From assembly GCA_964615305.1 (NCBI GenBank), contig CAZTNA010000015.1, forward strand, positions 1 to 64,000: a DNA stretch of 64,000 nucleotides, in the 5' to 3' direction. The notes under the pieces are model-generated. The model saw only the letters and a program-made list of their open reading frames with translations. It did no database searches and was not told the DNA's origin. The position numbers and the translations under genes were made by a program. The DNA comes from Bog-950 sp964615305. GTDB lineage: Bacteria; Bacteroidota; Bacteroidia; Chitinophagales; LD1. Positions 51,140 to 59,877 of the stretch are shown here, one piece after another; position 1 is the first letter of the stretch; every line of letters begins with the position of its first letter.

Positions 51140-52147
51140 ATGATTAAAACATTTCGTACACACATATGGTGGAAGGCGGTAGTGCCGCAAGCTATGGGCT
51201 GGGTATATTTCGGTTGGTTAATGGGGTTTGCCAATAACCCAGATAAATGGTTTCAAACTTTATGGTTTGCAGTTGCATTGGTTTCCACTGCCGCATTTGG
51301 TTATTTATTCAACGACTGGTGCGATATTGACTCTGACCAAAAAGCGCGCAAACAAAATCTGCTTTCTTCATGGCCACAAGGCATACAACTGCTTTTCTTG
51401 TTCTTGTTGCTTGTTGCTGCACTAGGTTCGTGGTATATGCTTCAAAAGAGCATTTGGGTAAATCTGCTTTACGCTTTACAACTATTGTCGTTATTAGCTT
51501 ACAGCATAAAACCAATTCGCTTAAAAGAACGAGGAATTTATGGCGTGTTGTGCGATGCATTTTATGGTCACGTAAACCCCGCATTAATAACGCTCACTTT
51601 TTTTATTGATGGAGAAACCAAAAATCCGGTTTTGGTTTTACTGCTGTGCTTGGTGGCCATGGTTGCTGCCATTAAGGGGGTACGAAACATCATTCTGCAC
51701 CAAATAGACGATCGAAAAAAAGACAATCTTGCAGCAGTAAATACTTTTGTGGTAAAACACGGTGCTCTGTTTGCTCTCACCTTTGTCAATAATTTGCTAA
51801 AGTCTGAAATGGTTTTTTTACTCCTGATGGTTCTGTGCATTAGCTACATATTGCCACCGTTTATTTTATCGTTTATGCTGTTTGCTGTTATCACTTATCT
51901 GAAGTTCAGCGGATGGAAGTTAAGCTACCTGCCTGCCCGTCAATTACAATTTAAATTTCTGTTTTTTTTAAACGACTATTTTGAAAATTATATTCCGGTT
52001 TTCTTATCGTTATTATTGGCGGTTCAGCACCATGAATTGTTTTGGATAGTGCCGCTCCACTTGGTTTTGTTTCCTTCCTTCGTGTTCAACTTTTACAATG
52101 ACATTAAAACTATCCGGCAAAATTTCGATACCGAACATGATTACTAA
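51140..52147 (+). CDS. UbiA family prenyltransferase
   Basis: A 335-residue membrane prenyltransferase. The first Mg-binding motif is NDWCDIDSD at 58-66 (NDxxDxxxD), and the second is DDRKKD near 190-195. YSIKPIRLKERG and about nine hydrophobic segments fit the family. ATG at 51140 is chosen because earlier in-frame codons run through the divergent methyltransferase. The substrate is not apparent: menaquinone-type MenA and decaprenyl-phosphoryl-5-phosphoribose synthase are both UbiA members. Its position as the first gene before AsnB, radical SAM and transferases suggests a lipid carrier for glycan assembly, but this is inference. Confidence 0.85.
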   Translation: MIKTFRTHIWWKAVVPQAMGWVYFGWLMGFANNPDKWFQTLWFAVALVSTAAFGYLFNDWCDIDSDQKARKQNLLSSWPQGIQLLFLFLLLVAALGSWYMLQKSIWVNLLYALQLLSLLAYSIKPIRLKERGIYGVLCDAFYGHVNPALITLTFFIDGETKNPVLVLLLCLVAMVAAIKGVRNIILHQIDDRKKDNLAAVNTFVVKHGALFALTFVNNLLKSEMVFLLLMVLCISYILPPFILSFMLFAVITYLKFSGWKLSYLPARQLQFKFLFFLNDYFENYIPVFLSLLLAVQHHELFWIVPLHLVLFPSFVFNFYNDIKTIRQNFDTEHDY

Positions 52148-52176
52148 TCTCTCCTTCTTTACCCTTCTACGGTAAT

Positions 52177-53955
52177 ATGTGCGGCATTGCAGGACAAATA
52201 AATTTTTCTGAACCGGTTTTAGAGCGTCATATATTCGCTATGAACACCGCGTTAAAACATCGGGGGCCTGATGGTGAGGGTGTGTTTATAAACCCTGCAA
52301 AAACAGTAGGGCTTGGTCACCGAAGATTATCGTTTCTTGATTTGTCTGAAGCAGGTAAACAGCCTATGTGTAACGAAGCCGGCTCGTTATGGATAACTTA
52401 TAACGGAGAAATTTATAACTACCTCGAACTACGGGTCGAGTTAGAAAGTTATGGGCACAAATTTAACTCACATACCGATACCGAAGTTATACTACATGGC
52501 TATGAGCAATGGGGCATACATATTCTTAGTAAACTGAAAGGCATGTTTGCCTTTGGAATTTGGGACGAAAAATCGCAAGAGCTTTTTCTGGCACGCGACC
52601 GATTTGGTATTAAACCTCTTTATTACTACCAAAACAATGCAAAATCTAATTTTGTTTTTGCTTCAGAAATAAAGGGTATTCAAGCAAATGAAACAACACA
52701 CACTACACTAAACCATTCTGCCTTCTCCGATTTTTTTGTTTACAGATACGTGCCTTCCCCCGGCACCATTTGGCAAGAGGTAAAAAAACTACCTGCAGCT
52801 CACTACCTTATTTACAAACAAAATGGCAGCATTACTACACATTGTTACTGGAATATTCCGTTTGATGAACAAATAATAAATGACAAAGATGCTGTTGAAC
52901 GGTTTGATGAACTGCTATTAAATTCAGTAAAAGTTCATGCTCGCAGCGATGTGCCCGTGGGTTCATTTTTGAGTGGTGGTTATGATAGTTCTGCTTTGGT
53001 TTATTACATGAGCCGCTTTGGTTACGTGCCCGAAACTTTTTCAATTGGTTTTGAAGGCTGGGATGTAAGCGAACATCTGTTTGCTGATATGGTAGCAAAG
53101 CAGTTTGGCACAAAGCATCATTCATTAGTTCTAGAAACGCAATCGCTCGATGTGCTCGATCAACTGGCGCGGGTGTACGATGAACCCAATGGCGACATAT
53201 CAATTATACCAACATATCTTGTTAGCCGCGAAGCTGCCAAAAATGTAAAAGCTGTAATGAGTGGCGAAGGCAGCGATGAGTTTTTGGTGGGCTATCAATG
53301 GCAGAAAGATTATAGACCACAAGAAAAAACTTGGTTGCAAAAAGTAGCCGGTGTTTTTTCCGGCCGTTCACAGCAGCACATGCTTAACCACTACACTAAT
53401 TTTATGAGCATGGGAGCCTTCAACTCAGCCGAGTTAAAAAAAATGATTCATCCAGACTTACATTCGCATATACGATCAGACAGTTATTGGTATTATAACT
53501 CGCTTGTAAACCCTGAGCTTTCTGATTTAAAAGCTATGCAAGTGTTGGATGTAAAACATTTTATGGGTGAGCAGGTGTTGACAAAAGTTGATCGGGCATC
53601 CATGGCTAATTCTTTAGAAGTGCGGGTTCCTTTTCTCGATCATGAAATTTGTGAGTTTATATTTACATTAAGCACCAATGTTTACTACCGTAAAGAAGAA
53701 ACTAAACATCTGTTGTACCAAAACATTAAAAGCCATTTGCCGAAAGAAATTTTACAGCGCTCTAAACAGGGTTTTGTTGGCCCCGACAAATATTACATGA
53801 ATATGGATTGGTATCAAAAGCGACTTCGACAAAGTAAGTTAGTAGCTGACAAAATAATTAACGAACCATACGTAAACTTGCTACTCAGCACAAAAGATCA
53901 CTGGCGCTTGTGGAAACTATCCGTAATGGAAACCTGGTACAAACAGTGGGTGTAA
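52177..53955 (+). CDS. asnB: AsnB-like glutamine amidotransferase, copy 2
   Basis: A 592-residue homologue of the copy at 41471 but clearly diverged. Cys2 (MCGIAGQI) and the glutaminase core (ITYNGEIYNYLELR) are intact. The PP loop reads LSGGYDSS, with Tyr where the family usually has Ile or Leu. MSGEGSDEFLVGYQ and KVDRASMANSLEVRVPFLD are present. It lies 29 bases after UbiA and 21 before the radical SAM gene, so it is likely an amidotransferase of the glycan or glycolipid pathway rather than an Asn biosynthetic enzyme. Confidence 0.88.
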   Translation: MCGIAGQINFSEPVLERHIFAMNTALKHRGPDGEGVFINPAKTVGLGHRRLSFLDLSEAGKQPMCNEAGSLWITYNGEIYNYLELRVELESYGHKFNSHTDTEVILHGYEQWGIHILSKLKGMFAFGIWDEKSQELFLARDRFGIKPLYYYQNNAKSNFVFASEIKGIQANETTHTTLNHSAFSDFFVYRYVPSPGTIWQEVKKLPAAHYLIYKQNGSITTHCYWNIPFDEQIINDKDAVERFDELLLNSVKVHARSDVPVGSFLSGGYDSSALVYYMSRFGYVPETFSIGFEGWDVSEHLFADMVAKQFGTKHHSLVLETQSLDVLDQLARVYDEPNGDISIIPTYLVSREAAKNVKAVMSGEGSDEFLVGYQWQKDYRPQEKTWLQKVAGVFSGRSQQHMLNHYTNFMSMGAFNSAELKKMIHPDLHSHIRSDSYWYYNSLVNPELSDLKAMQVLDVKHFMGEQVLTKVDRASMANSLEVRVPFLDHEICEFIFTLSTNVYYRKEETKHLLYQNIKSHLPKEILQRSKQGFVGPDKYYMNMDWYQKRLRQSKLVADKIINEPYVNLLLSTKDHWRLWKLSVMETWYKQWV

Positions 53956-53976
53956 TTTTTTCATCTTTGACAGCAC

Positions 53977-55374
53977 ATGCTTGTGTTCAACAAAATATTT
54001 AATCGTAAAAAATACGACTCGCTTCCTTCACCGCTGTTGAAAGAATACAACAGCCACAGGCAGTTTGGCCCACAGCCTCGTTCATGCTACGCGCCCTTCA
54101 AAAGTATTTACTTTGGCCACCATGGCAGGGCAATAGCTTGTTGCTATAACCGCACACATATTTTAGGTGAGTTTCCGAAGCAATCTATTCATGAAATATG
54201 GTTTGGTGAGGAAGCTGAAAAACTACGCGAGTACATTAAACACAATGATTTTTCGCTGGGCTGCGTGGGCTGCAAACAACAATTACTTGCCGGCAATTTT
54301 GATGCTGTTAAAGCAAAACAATACGACCAACTGAAGTTAAACAGTAATCATTACCCAAGTGTAATGGAATTCGAGTTAAGCAACGTTTGCAACTTAGAAT
54401 GTGAAATGTGCAATGGCGATTTTTCCTCTCTCATTCGCTCAAAACGCGAAAAACTGCCCCCTCTTGAAATTCCTTACGACAATAGTTTTGTTGATCAGCT
54501 TGAAGAATTTATCCCGCATTTAGAGGAAGTGAAATTTTACGGAGGCGAACCGTTTTTGGTAGAAATCTATTATCAAATTTGGGAACGTATCCGAAAAATA
54601 AACCCTGCGGTGCGTATTTCAGTACAAACAAATGCTACTGTTCTCAATAACAGGGTAAAGGAAATTTTAGCTGAAACAAACTTTCATGTGAATATTTCTT
54701 TCGATTCGCTGCAAAAAGAGTCTTACGAACAAATTCGTAAGAATGCCACCTATGAACGTACACTTGAAAACCTGAAATGGTTCAGGGAATATACCCGCGA
54801 GCGAAATACTTTTTTTGGCATTTCTGTTTGTGCCATGCAACAAAACTGGCGTGAACTTCCCGAGTTTATTCGCTTTTGTAATGAACTGGATGCACCGGTT
54901 TACTTTCACACAGTTTTGTTCCCTAAACACTGCTCTATTCGCGCTATGGAAACTCAAGACATTGAGCTTATCATTCAGTACTTAAGGCAGCACAGTTTTC
55001 CGGACAACAATTGGGTGCAGCAGAAAAACAAAAAACACTACACTGATTTTTTAAACCAAATTGAAGCTTGGCACGAAACTGCCATGCAATGGCAAAGACA
55101 ACGAAAACTTGAAACTTTTGATGACTTTGCCGATTTGCTGGAAGATCATATTCTGAAAGACAATTCGCTTGATGCACAAAAAAAACAAGCACGCATTCAA
55201 AACGTGCGAACAAAACTAAAGCAGGTGTCGGAAGCGTTGCCATCTGATTTTGTAAAAAACAATCTGACCCAAATTGATGCCACAGCTCCGCTGGTTTTCG
55301 AAAACATGGTAATGACAATTGATAAACTACCAGCACCAGCACTTATACTAATGGCAAAAGCAAGTTTTAAATAA
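53977..55374 (+). CDS. Radical SAM protein with N-terminal SPASM/twitch-like domain
   Basis: A 465-residue radical SAM enzyme. The cluster motif CNLECEMC (CxxxCxxC, near residues 138-145) is followed by VKFYGGEPFL and NISFDS. Unusually, a SPASM-like Cys motif lies N-terminal: SCYAPFKSIYFGHHGRAIACCYN and SIHEIWFGEE, then GCVGC near residue 95. This places an auxiliary-cluster site ahead of the core rather than after it. The substrate is unknown; SPASM enzymes modify peptides, sugars or nucleotides. The next gene starts on the base after its stop, so coupling is tight. Confidence 0.85.
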   Translation: MLVFNKIFNRKKYDSLPSPLLKEYNSHRQFGPQPRSCYAPFKSIYFGHHGRAIACCYNRTHILGEFPKQSIHEIWFGEEAEKLREYIKHNDFSLGCVGCKQQLLAGNFDAVKAKQYDQLKLNSNHYPSVMEFELSNVCNLECEMCNGDFSSLIRSKREKLPPLEIPYDNSFVDQLEEFIPHLEEVKFYGGEPFLVEIYYQIWERIRKINPAVRISVQTNATVLNNRVKEILAETNFHVNISFDSLQKESYEQIRKNATYERTLENLKWFREYTRERNTFFGISVCAMQQNWRELPEFIRFCNELDAPVYFHTVLFPKHCSIRAMETQDIELIIQYLRQHSFPDNNWVQQKNKKHYTDFLNQIEAWHETAMQWQRQRKLETFDDFADLLEDHILKDNSLDAQKKQARIQNVRTKLKQVSEALPSDFVKNNLTQIDATAPLVFENMVMTIDKLPAPALILMAKASFK

Positions 55375-56574
55375 ATGGCTGCAGAGCGAAAGTTTGTTTT
55401 TGTGGTTTGTGGTGGTCGTGAACATATTGATACACTCCATTTCTCGCTAAAATATCTGCGTCATTTTTCTGCGAATAAAATTTGTGTGATTACCGATTTA
55501 AGCAGAAATGAAATTCAGATAGAGCATAACGAAATTATAGACGTAAAAACACCTGAACATTTTACTCACCATCAGGCAAGCATTTTTCTTAAAACCGGGT
55601 TGCACAAGTTTCTTGCACCAGGGTTTAACTACTGCTACTTAGATACCGATGTGGTGGCTATTAGCAGCAAGTGCGATGACGTTTTTGAACATCAAACCGG
55701 TATTGTAACTTTTGCTGCTGACCACTGCTGTATGCCGCAGTTTAGCCCCAGCGCTGTTAACTGTGGTTGTTTGGAACACTACAAAAAGCAAACTGCTGAA
55801 CTTGAATCACTCATCATAAAACACGATCCGGCACTAAGACATAAGGATTCGGTTATTGAAAAAAAGAAACAGGTTTTAATAAAGAAGCTTAGCGAAATGA
55901 GAAAAAACAAACTGAGCTACTTTTTAATATCGTTGCGTTTTAATCTGGCTCGCAAACAATTTAAGTTAGATGACGATACTTATTTCGTAAAAAGTAAAAA
56001 GGCCTGGTACGACAAAGACGGCCGCCAGATCATTGAACAAATAGATACATTAGAGGCTGCTGTTCATAAAAATTCTCCGTACCGGTGGAATGCAGAACTT
56101 AACCAATGGCTTACACCCGAAGGAAAAAATGTGTACGACCTCAGTTGCTCACACCTTGCCGAAAAAATTTCTGACACTTTTGATGTTATTATTACCGAAA
56201 GAGATTTTCAGCATTGGAACGGTGGTGTTTTTTTGTTTACCGACAAAAGCCACACGTTTCTAGACTCCTGGTTTCAGAAAACATTGAAGATTTTTGAATT
56301 GCCCGAATGGAAAACGCGCGATCAGGGCACCCTAATTGCTACTGTGTGGCAGTTTAACCTGCAAAACCAACCACTGTTGCCTCAACAGTTTAACTTCATT
56401 GCCGACTACAACAATACCGACCTGATGGTAGATGAAGAAGGAAATTTTTCAACCAATGGAATGATCACAAAAGTGAAACCATGTCTGGTGCACATATATC
56501 ATAGTTTTGGTAAAACCGGCTGGCCCGTGTGGGACTATGTAACAAGAGTAGGCAAACAAGAAAAAATTATATAG
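55375..56574 (+). CDS. Glycosyltransferase-like protein (nucleotide-sugar DxD type)
   Basis: A 399-residue protein starting on the base after the radical SAM stop. CYLDTDVVAI near residue 84 is a DxD-like metal/nucleotide-sugar site, and HWNGGVFLF near 280 resembles the acceptor-side motif of GT-A enzymes (GT8-like). RDQGTLIATVWQ and PCLVHIYHSFGKTGW are near the C terminus. A charged helical insert (about 130-200) divides the fold. Family membership is GT-A-like and not certain; no close named enzyme is recognised. Confidence 0.75.
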   Translation: MAAERKFVFVVCGGREHIDTLHFSLKYLRHFSANKICVITDLSRNEIQIEHNEIIDVKTPEHFTHHQASIFLKTGLHKFLAPGFNYCYLDTDVVAISSKCDDVFEHQTGIVTFAADHCCMPQFSPSAVNCGCLEHYKKQTAELESLIIKHDPALRHKDSVIEKKKQVLIKKLSEMRKNKLSYFLISLRFNLARKQFKLDDDTYFVKSKKAWYDKDGRQIIEQIDTLEAAVHKNSPYRWNAELNQWLTPEGKNVYDLSCSHLAEKISDTFDVIITERDFQHWNGGVFLFTDKSHTFLDSWFQKTLKIFELPEWKTRDQGTLIATVWQFNLQNQPLLPQQFNFIADYNNTDLMVDEEGNFSTNGMITKVKPCLVHIYHSFGKTGWPVWDYVTRVGKQEKII

Positions 56575-56577
56575 TCA

Positions 56578-57381
56578 GTGCTTTCAAAACAAAATAAAAA
56601 AGTCCATGGTTTGTGGATTGGCACCGAACTCTCAATCCTCGAACTTCTTACGCTCCAATCGTTTATTAATCAGGGTCATGAATTTTTCTTGTGGGTGTAT
56701 GATGAAATAAAAACACCTCTGCCGGTTGAAGTAAAGATTAAAGATGCCAATGAAATTTTACCGGCTTCAAAAATTTTTCGTTACAAAAACACAAACAAAT
56801 ACGGGCATGGCCAAGGAAGTGTAGCCGGCTTTTCTGATTTGTTTCGATACAAACTACTTTATGAGAAAGGTGGTTGGTGGGCTGATATGGATGTTACCTG
56901 CTTAAAGCCGTTGGAAATTTCAGCACCTTATTTTTTCAGAAGTCATCACGATTTAGCTGTGGTGGGTAACGCGATGAAGTGTGAAGCAAAAAGCGAGTTG
57001 ATGCTTCGCTGCTTTGAGGAAACAGAAAAAACCGTTGATAAAAACAATACAGATTGGTTAAAACCTGTGTCTATTTTAAACAGACACATTAAAGATTTGA
57101 AACTAGAAAAGTTCGTTCGAAAAAACGTGAGCAACGAAGATAAGTGGCCAGAAGTGCGCAAATTGATCTTTAAAAATACTCGGCTGCCGCAAGAATATCT
57201 TTTCATTCACTGGATGAACGAAGAATGGAGAAGCAGAGCAATAGATAAAGCGGATATCAGATACAATTCTACGTTGGGCATGTTACTGCAACAACATAAT
57301 TTGCTTTCACTGTCTGATTCAAAATTTGAAGTTTTAAAAAATGACACAAAGCATTTAATCCGCTACTATTTTACTCAATGA
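56578..57381 (+). CDS. Glycosyltransferase (GT32/DXD capsular polysaccharide-like)
   Basis: A 267-residue GT-A enzyme. The DxD motif is in GGWWADMDVTCLKPL, near residues 98-112, a hallmark of the Gly_transf_sug (DXD) family that includes GT32 and mannosyltransferase Och1-type enzymes. GFSDLFRYKLLYEKGG precedes it. The start is GTG at 56578, 3 bases after the previous stop. The ATGA at its end overlaps the SGNH gene start by 4 bases. Sugar donor unknown. Confidence 0.85.
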   Translation: MLSKQNKKVHGLWIGTELSILELLTLQSFINQGHEFFLWVYDEIKTPLPVEVKIKDANEILPASKIFRYKNTNKYGHGQGSVAGFSDLFRYKLLYEKGGWWADMDVTCLKPLEISAPYFFRSHHDLAVVGNAMKCEAKSELMLRCFEETEKTVDKNNTDWLKPVSILNRHIKDLKLEKFVRKNVSNEDKWPEVRKLIFKNTRLPQEYLFIHWMNEEWRSRAIDKADIRYNSTLGMLLQQHNLLSLSDSKFEVLKNDTKHLIRYYFTQ

Positions 57382-58427
57382 AAAATTTCGGCTACCTTAT
57401 ATACTTAGTGTTAGTGGTGTTTGTGCTGAGCGAAATGGCACTTCGCTTTCGCCATTCATACGATACCTACAGCGAAGGAATAGGAACCGGCTACTCAAAC
57501 AATTACGGTAGAACAAACCCTACAAAATTTTTGGTACACGTTCCTAATCGAGACTACGTGCCCGTAAACAATGATTTCAGTTATGCATACAGCACTAATC
57601 AATTTGGCATTCGCGAAAAAAAACTCCAGCCAAAATCAGAAAACACTATTCGCATTTTTACCAGCGGAGATTCTTTTAGTGAAGGTGTAGGCGCCCCCTA
57701 CGATAGCACCTGGCCACACCAACTCGAAAAATTTTTAACTACTGATTCGCTAAAGGTAGAGGTATTAAACATTGGCGTAGCAGGAAGTGACCCCATTTAC
57801 AACTACTTTCTGTACCGAGATTCGCTACAAAAATTTGCCCCTGATTTTTTGATACTTCCTATCAACAGTTCTGACTTTACCGATTACTTGGTGCGCGGTG
57901 GTTTTGAGCGTGTAAACCAAGACGGCTCAGAAACTTTTAGAAAAGCGCCCTGGTATGAACCGCTGTATCACTACTCTCGTTGGTTCAGGGTGTTTGCACA
58001 CTACAGTACGGTTTATCCGTATCGCGGTATTTTTTCTACCCAGCAGGATATGCTCGACAATATTGACAGCACTATGCAGTGTTTCGAAACAGCGATTGAT
58101 TCTTTTCAAAAGATTACTGCACATGATTCCACCAAGATTATTGTTTTGTTCTACTGCTCCCCTGCCGAAATTCTGAATACAGATACCATACACAACAAAA
58201 TCGGAATTTCTTTTTCGCAACTCGAACAAAAACTACAGCAGCGTGGAATTGCTTCTATAAACATCTGGAACGAAATGATGGAGAAATTTATCGGGCATCC
58301 GTATCAGGAGTTTACCTATCCTAACGACAGGCACTACAACCCGAACGGATACAATTACATGGCGCAGTGTATTGCGCAAAAAATGAAGGACCAAAAACTG
58401 TTGCTTGAAAAACTACCAGCGTATTAA
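57378..58427 (+). CDS. Membrane-anchored SGNH/GDSL hydrolase
   Basis: A 349-residue protein with an N-terminal membrane segment (YLIYLVLVVFVLSEMAL) and an SGNH domain outside. Block I is TSGDSFSEGVG near residues 90-100 (Ser nucleophile), block II is NIGVAGSDP, and the Asp/His pair is DRHYNPNGY near 320. SGNH enzymes in glycan loci add or remove O-acetyl groups. It overlaps the preceding glycosyltransferase by 4 bases and converges on fabH with a 15-base overlap of coding ends. Confidence 0.85.
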   Translation: MKNFGYLIYLVLVVFVLSEMALRFRHSYDTYSEGIGTGYSNNYGRTNPTKFLVHVPNRDYVPVNNDFSYAYSTNQFGIREKKLQPKSENTIRIFTSGDSFSEGVGAPYDSTWPHQLEKFLTTDSLKVEVLNIGVAGSDPIYNYFLYRDSLQKFAPDFLILPINSSDFTDYLVRGGFERVNQDGSETFRKAPWYEPLYHYSRWFRVFAHYSTVYPYRGIFSTQQDMLDNIDSTMQCFETAIDSFQKITAHDSTKIIVLFYCSPAEILNTDTIHNKIGISFSQLEQKLQQRGIASINIWNEMMEKFIGHPYQEFTYPNDRHYNPNGYNYMAQCIAQKMKDQKLLLEKLPAY

Positions 58428-59411
58428 AGCACTCGCCCACATAAAACCGCTTCCAAATCCTGCAATGGCTATCAGGTCGCCCTCTTTAATTCTACCTTCT
58501 TGCCAGGCTTCGCATAAAGCTATGGGAATAGACGCAGCCGTAGTGTTTCCGTATTTATGAATATTTGAAACCACTTTTTCATCGGGCAAATTCATTTCTT
58601 TTTGAATAGCAGTGGTAATACGGGCATTAGCCTGATGTGGCACCAGCAAGTCAATATCATTGTCTTTCAGGTTACACTCCGTTAAGGCTTCGCGAATAAC
58701 CTCCGGAAAATATTTTAACGCGTTTACAAAAACCAACTTGCCGTTCATGAATGGGAGCAACTCTCCTTTTTCAACCATATCTGGCGAAAATCGTTCTTTC
58801 CTTCGGCTTCCCGGGTGTTCCAGATAAAGTTCCTCGGCAAATCTTCCATCGCTGTGAAGTTTTGTGGTAAGTATGCCTTTTTCTTTTTCTTCTGTAGCCT
58901 CCAATACCACAGCACCAGCACCGTCACCAAAAATTACAGCCATGTTTCTGCCACGGTCGCTCTTTTCAAATACATTTGACTGCACCTCGCTTCCAACTAC
59001 TAAAACGTTTCTGTAGGTGCCGGCTTTAATAAACTGGTCAGCTACACTTAGTGCATAAATAAACCCTGAACATTGGGCTCTAACATCAAATGCCGGTATC
59101 TGCCGAAATGGAAGTTTACGTTGCAACAATACGCCTGATCCGGGAAAATTGTAATCAGAGCTAAGCGTTGCCATTACAATCAGGTCAATGTCTTCGGCTT
59201 TTTTGCCGGCACGTTGCAATGCTATTTCTGCAGCCTTTGCCCCCATAGACGAAACCGTATCTACCCCTTCCTTAAAAAATCTACGTTCTTTTATTCCTGT
59301 ACGTTCTATGATCCACTCATCGCTGGTGTCCATTAGTTTTGAAAGGTCGTCATTTGTAACTACTTGCTCAGGCACATACATGCCTACTCCTGTCACTTTG
59401 CTATTGGGCAT
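58413..59411 (-). CDS. fabH: Beta-ketoacyl-ACP synthase III
   Basis: FabH condenses acetyl-CoA (or branched acyl-CoA) with malonyl-ACP to start fatty acid synthesis. The 332-residue protein carries Cys114 in RAQCSGFIYAL, the His in VPHQANAR and the Asn in KYGNTTAAS. These three form the standard triad. DTSDEWIIERTGIKER is the N-terminal hallmark. It begins 2 bases from the stop of the YHS lipoprotein gene. Branched-chain priming is usual in Bacteroidota but is not visible here. Confidence 0.94.
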   Translation of the reverse strand: MPNSKVTGVGMYVPEQVVTNDDLSKLMDTSDEWIIERTGIKERRFFKEGVDTVSSMGAKAAEIALQRAGKKAEDIDLIVMATLSSDYNFPGSGVLLQRKLPFRQIPAFDVRAQCSGFIYALSVADQFIKAGTYRNVLVVGSEVQSNVFEKSDRGRNMAVIFGDGAGAVVLEATEEKEKGILTTKLHSDGRFAEELYLEHPGSRRKERFSPDMVEKGELLPFMNGKLVFVNALKYFPEVIREALTECNLKDNDIDLLVPHQANARITTAIQKEMNLPDEKVVSNIHKYGNTTAASIPIALCEAWQEGRIKEGDLIAIAGFGSGFMWASALIRW

Positions 59412-59413
59412 AT

Positions 59414-59713
59414 CTATTGATTAGGTTCTGCTAGATAAGCCGTAGGGTTCTTAGCAAACTCGGCTTTGCACTCACTGGCACAAAAACCATAAATTTTTCC
59501 ATCGTGTAAAATTGTATCAGCAATACCACCTTCTTCCAGTGTCATACCGCATATCAAATCTTTAGTGGTAGCTAGCTCTGCAAGTTTAACAGCTGGTGCT
59601 TGGGCTGCCGGCTCTGGTGAACTTACCTGAGCCTCGGTGTGTTCTTGTTTTTGGTTACAGGAAGATAAAGACAAGCAAAGTGCTGCCAATACAATAAATC
59701 CGGTTCGTATCAT
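59414..59713 (-). CDS. YHS-domain lipoprotein
   Basis: A 99-residue protein with a type II signal (lipobox LSSC, Cys19), a Pro/Ala-rich linker (about 25-45) and a YHS-like domain at about 53-93 (LICGMTLEEGG...GKIYGFCASECKAEF...YL). YHS domains have Cys ligands and often bind metals such as copper. Two Cys pairs (IC; FCASEC) support a metal-binding role. It is immediately upstream of fabH on the same strand, and the link between the two is unclear. Promoter-like TATTTTCG lies 21 bases upstream. Confidence 0.85.
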   Translation of the reverse strand: MIRTGFIVLAALCLSLSSCNQKQEHTEAQVSSPEPAAQAPAVKLAELATTKDLICGMTLEEGGIADTILHDGKIYGFCASECKAEFAKNPTAYLAEPNQ

Positions 59714-59734
59714 ATTTTCTATATTTTATGTGAA

Positions 59735-59742
59735 CGAAAATA
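59735..59742 (-). promoter_or_regulatory. -7-like promoter element (TATTTTCG) at the YHS lipoprotein
   Basis: Minus-strand TATTTTCG followed by TTCAC, ending 21 bases upstream of the ATG at 59713. It serves the two-gene YHS lipoprotein-fabH unit. Confidence 0.4.
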
Positions 59743-59877
59743 GCCGAATAATAGTAGCGGAGAAATCGCGTAGTTAACGGCTTTGGTATGAGCTTTTTAA
59801 CAAAGTAGTGGCTTGACACCAGTAGATTATGGTTGTATTTTACATCTCCCACATCAACATTTTCAATTATAAAACCT

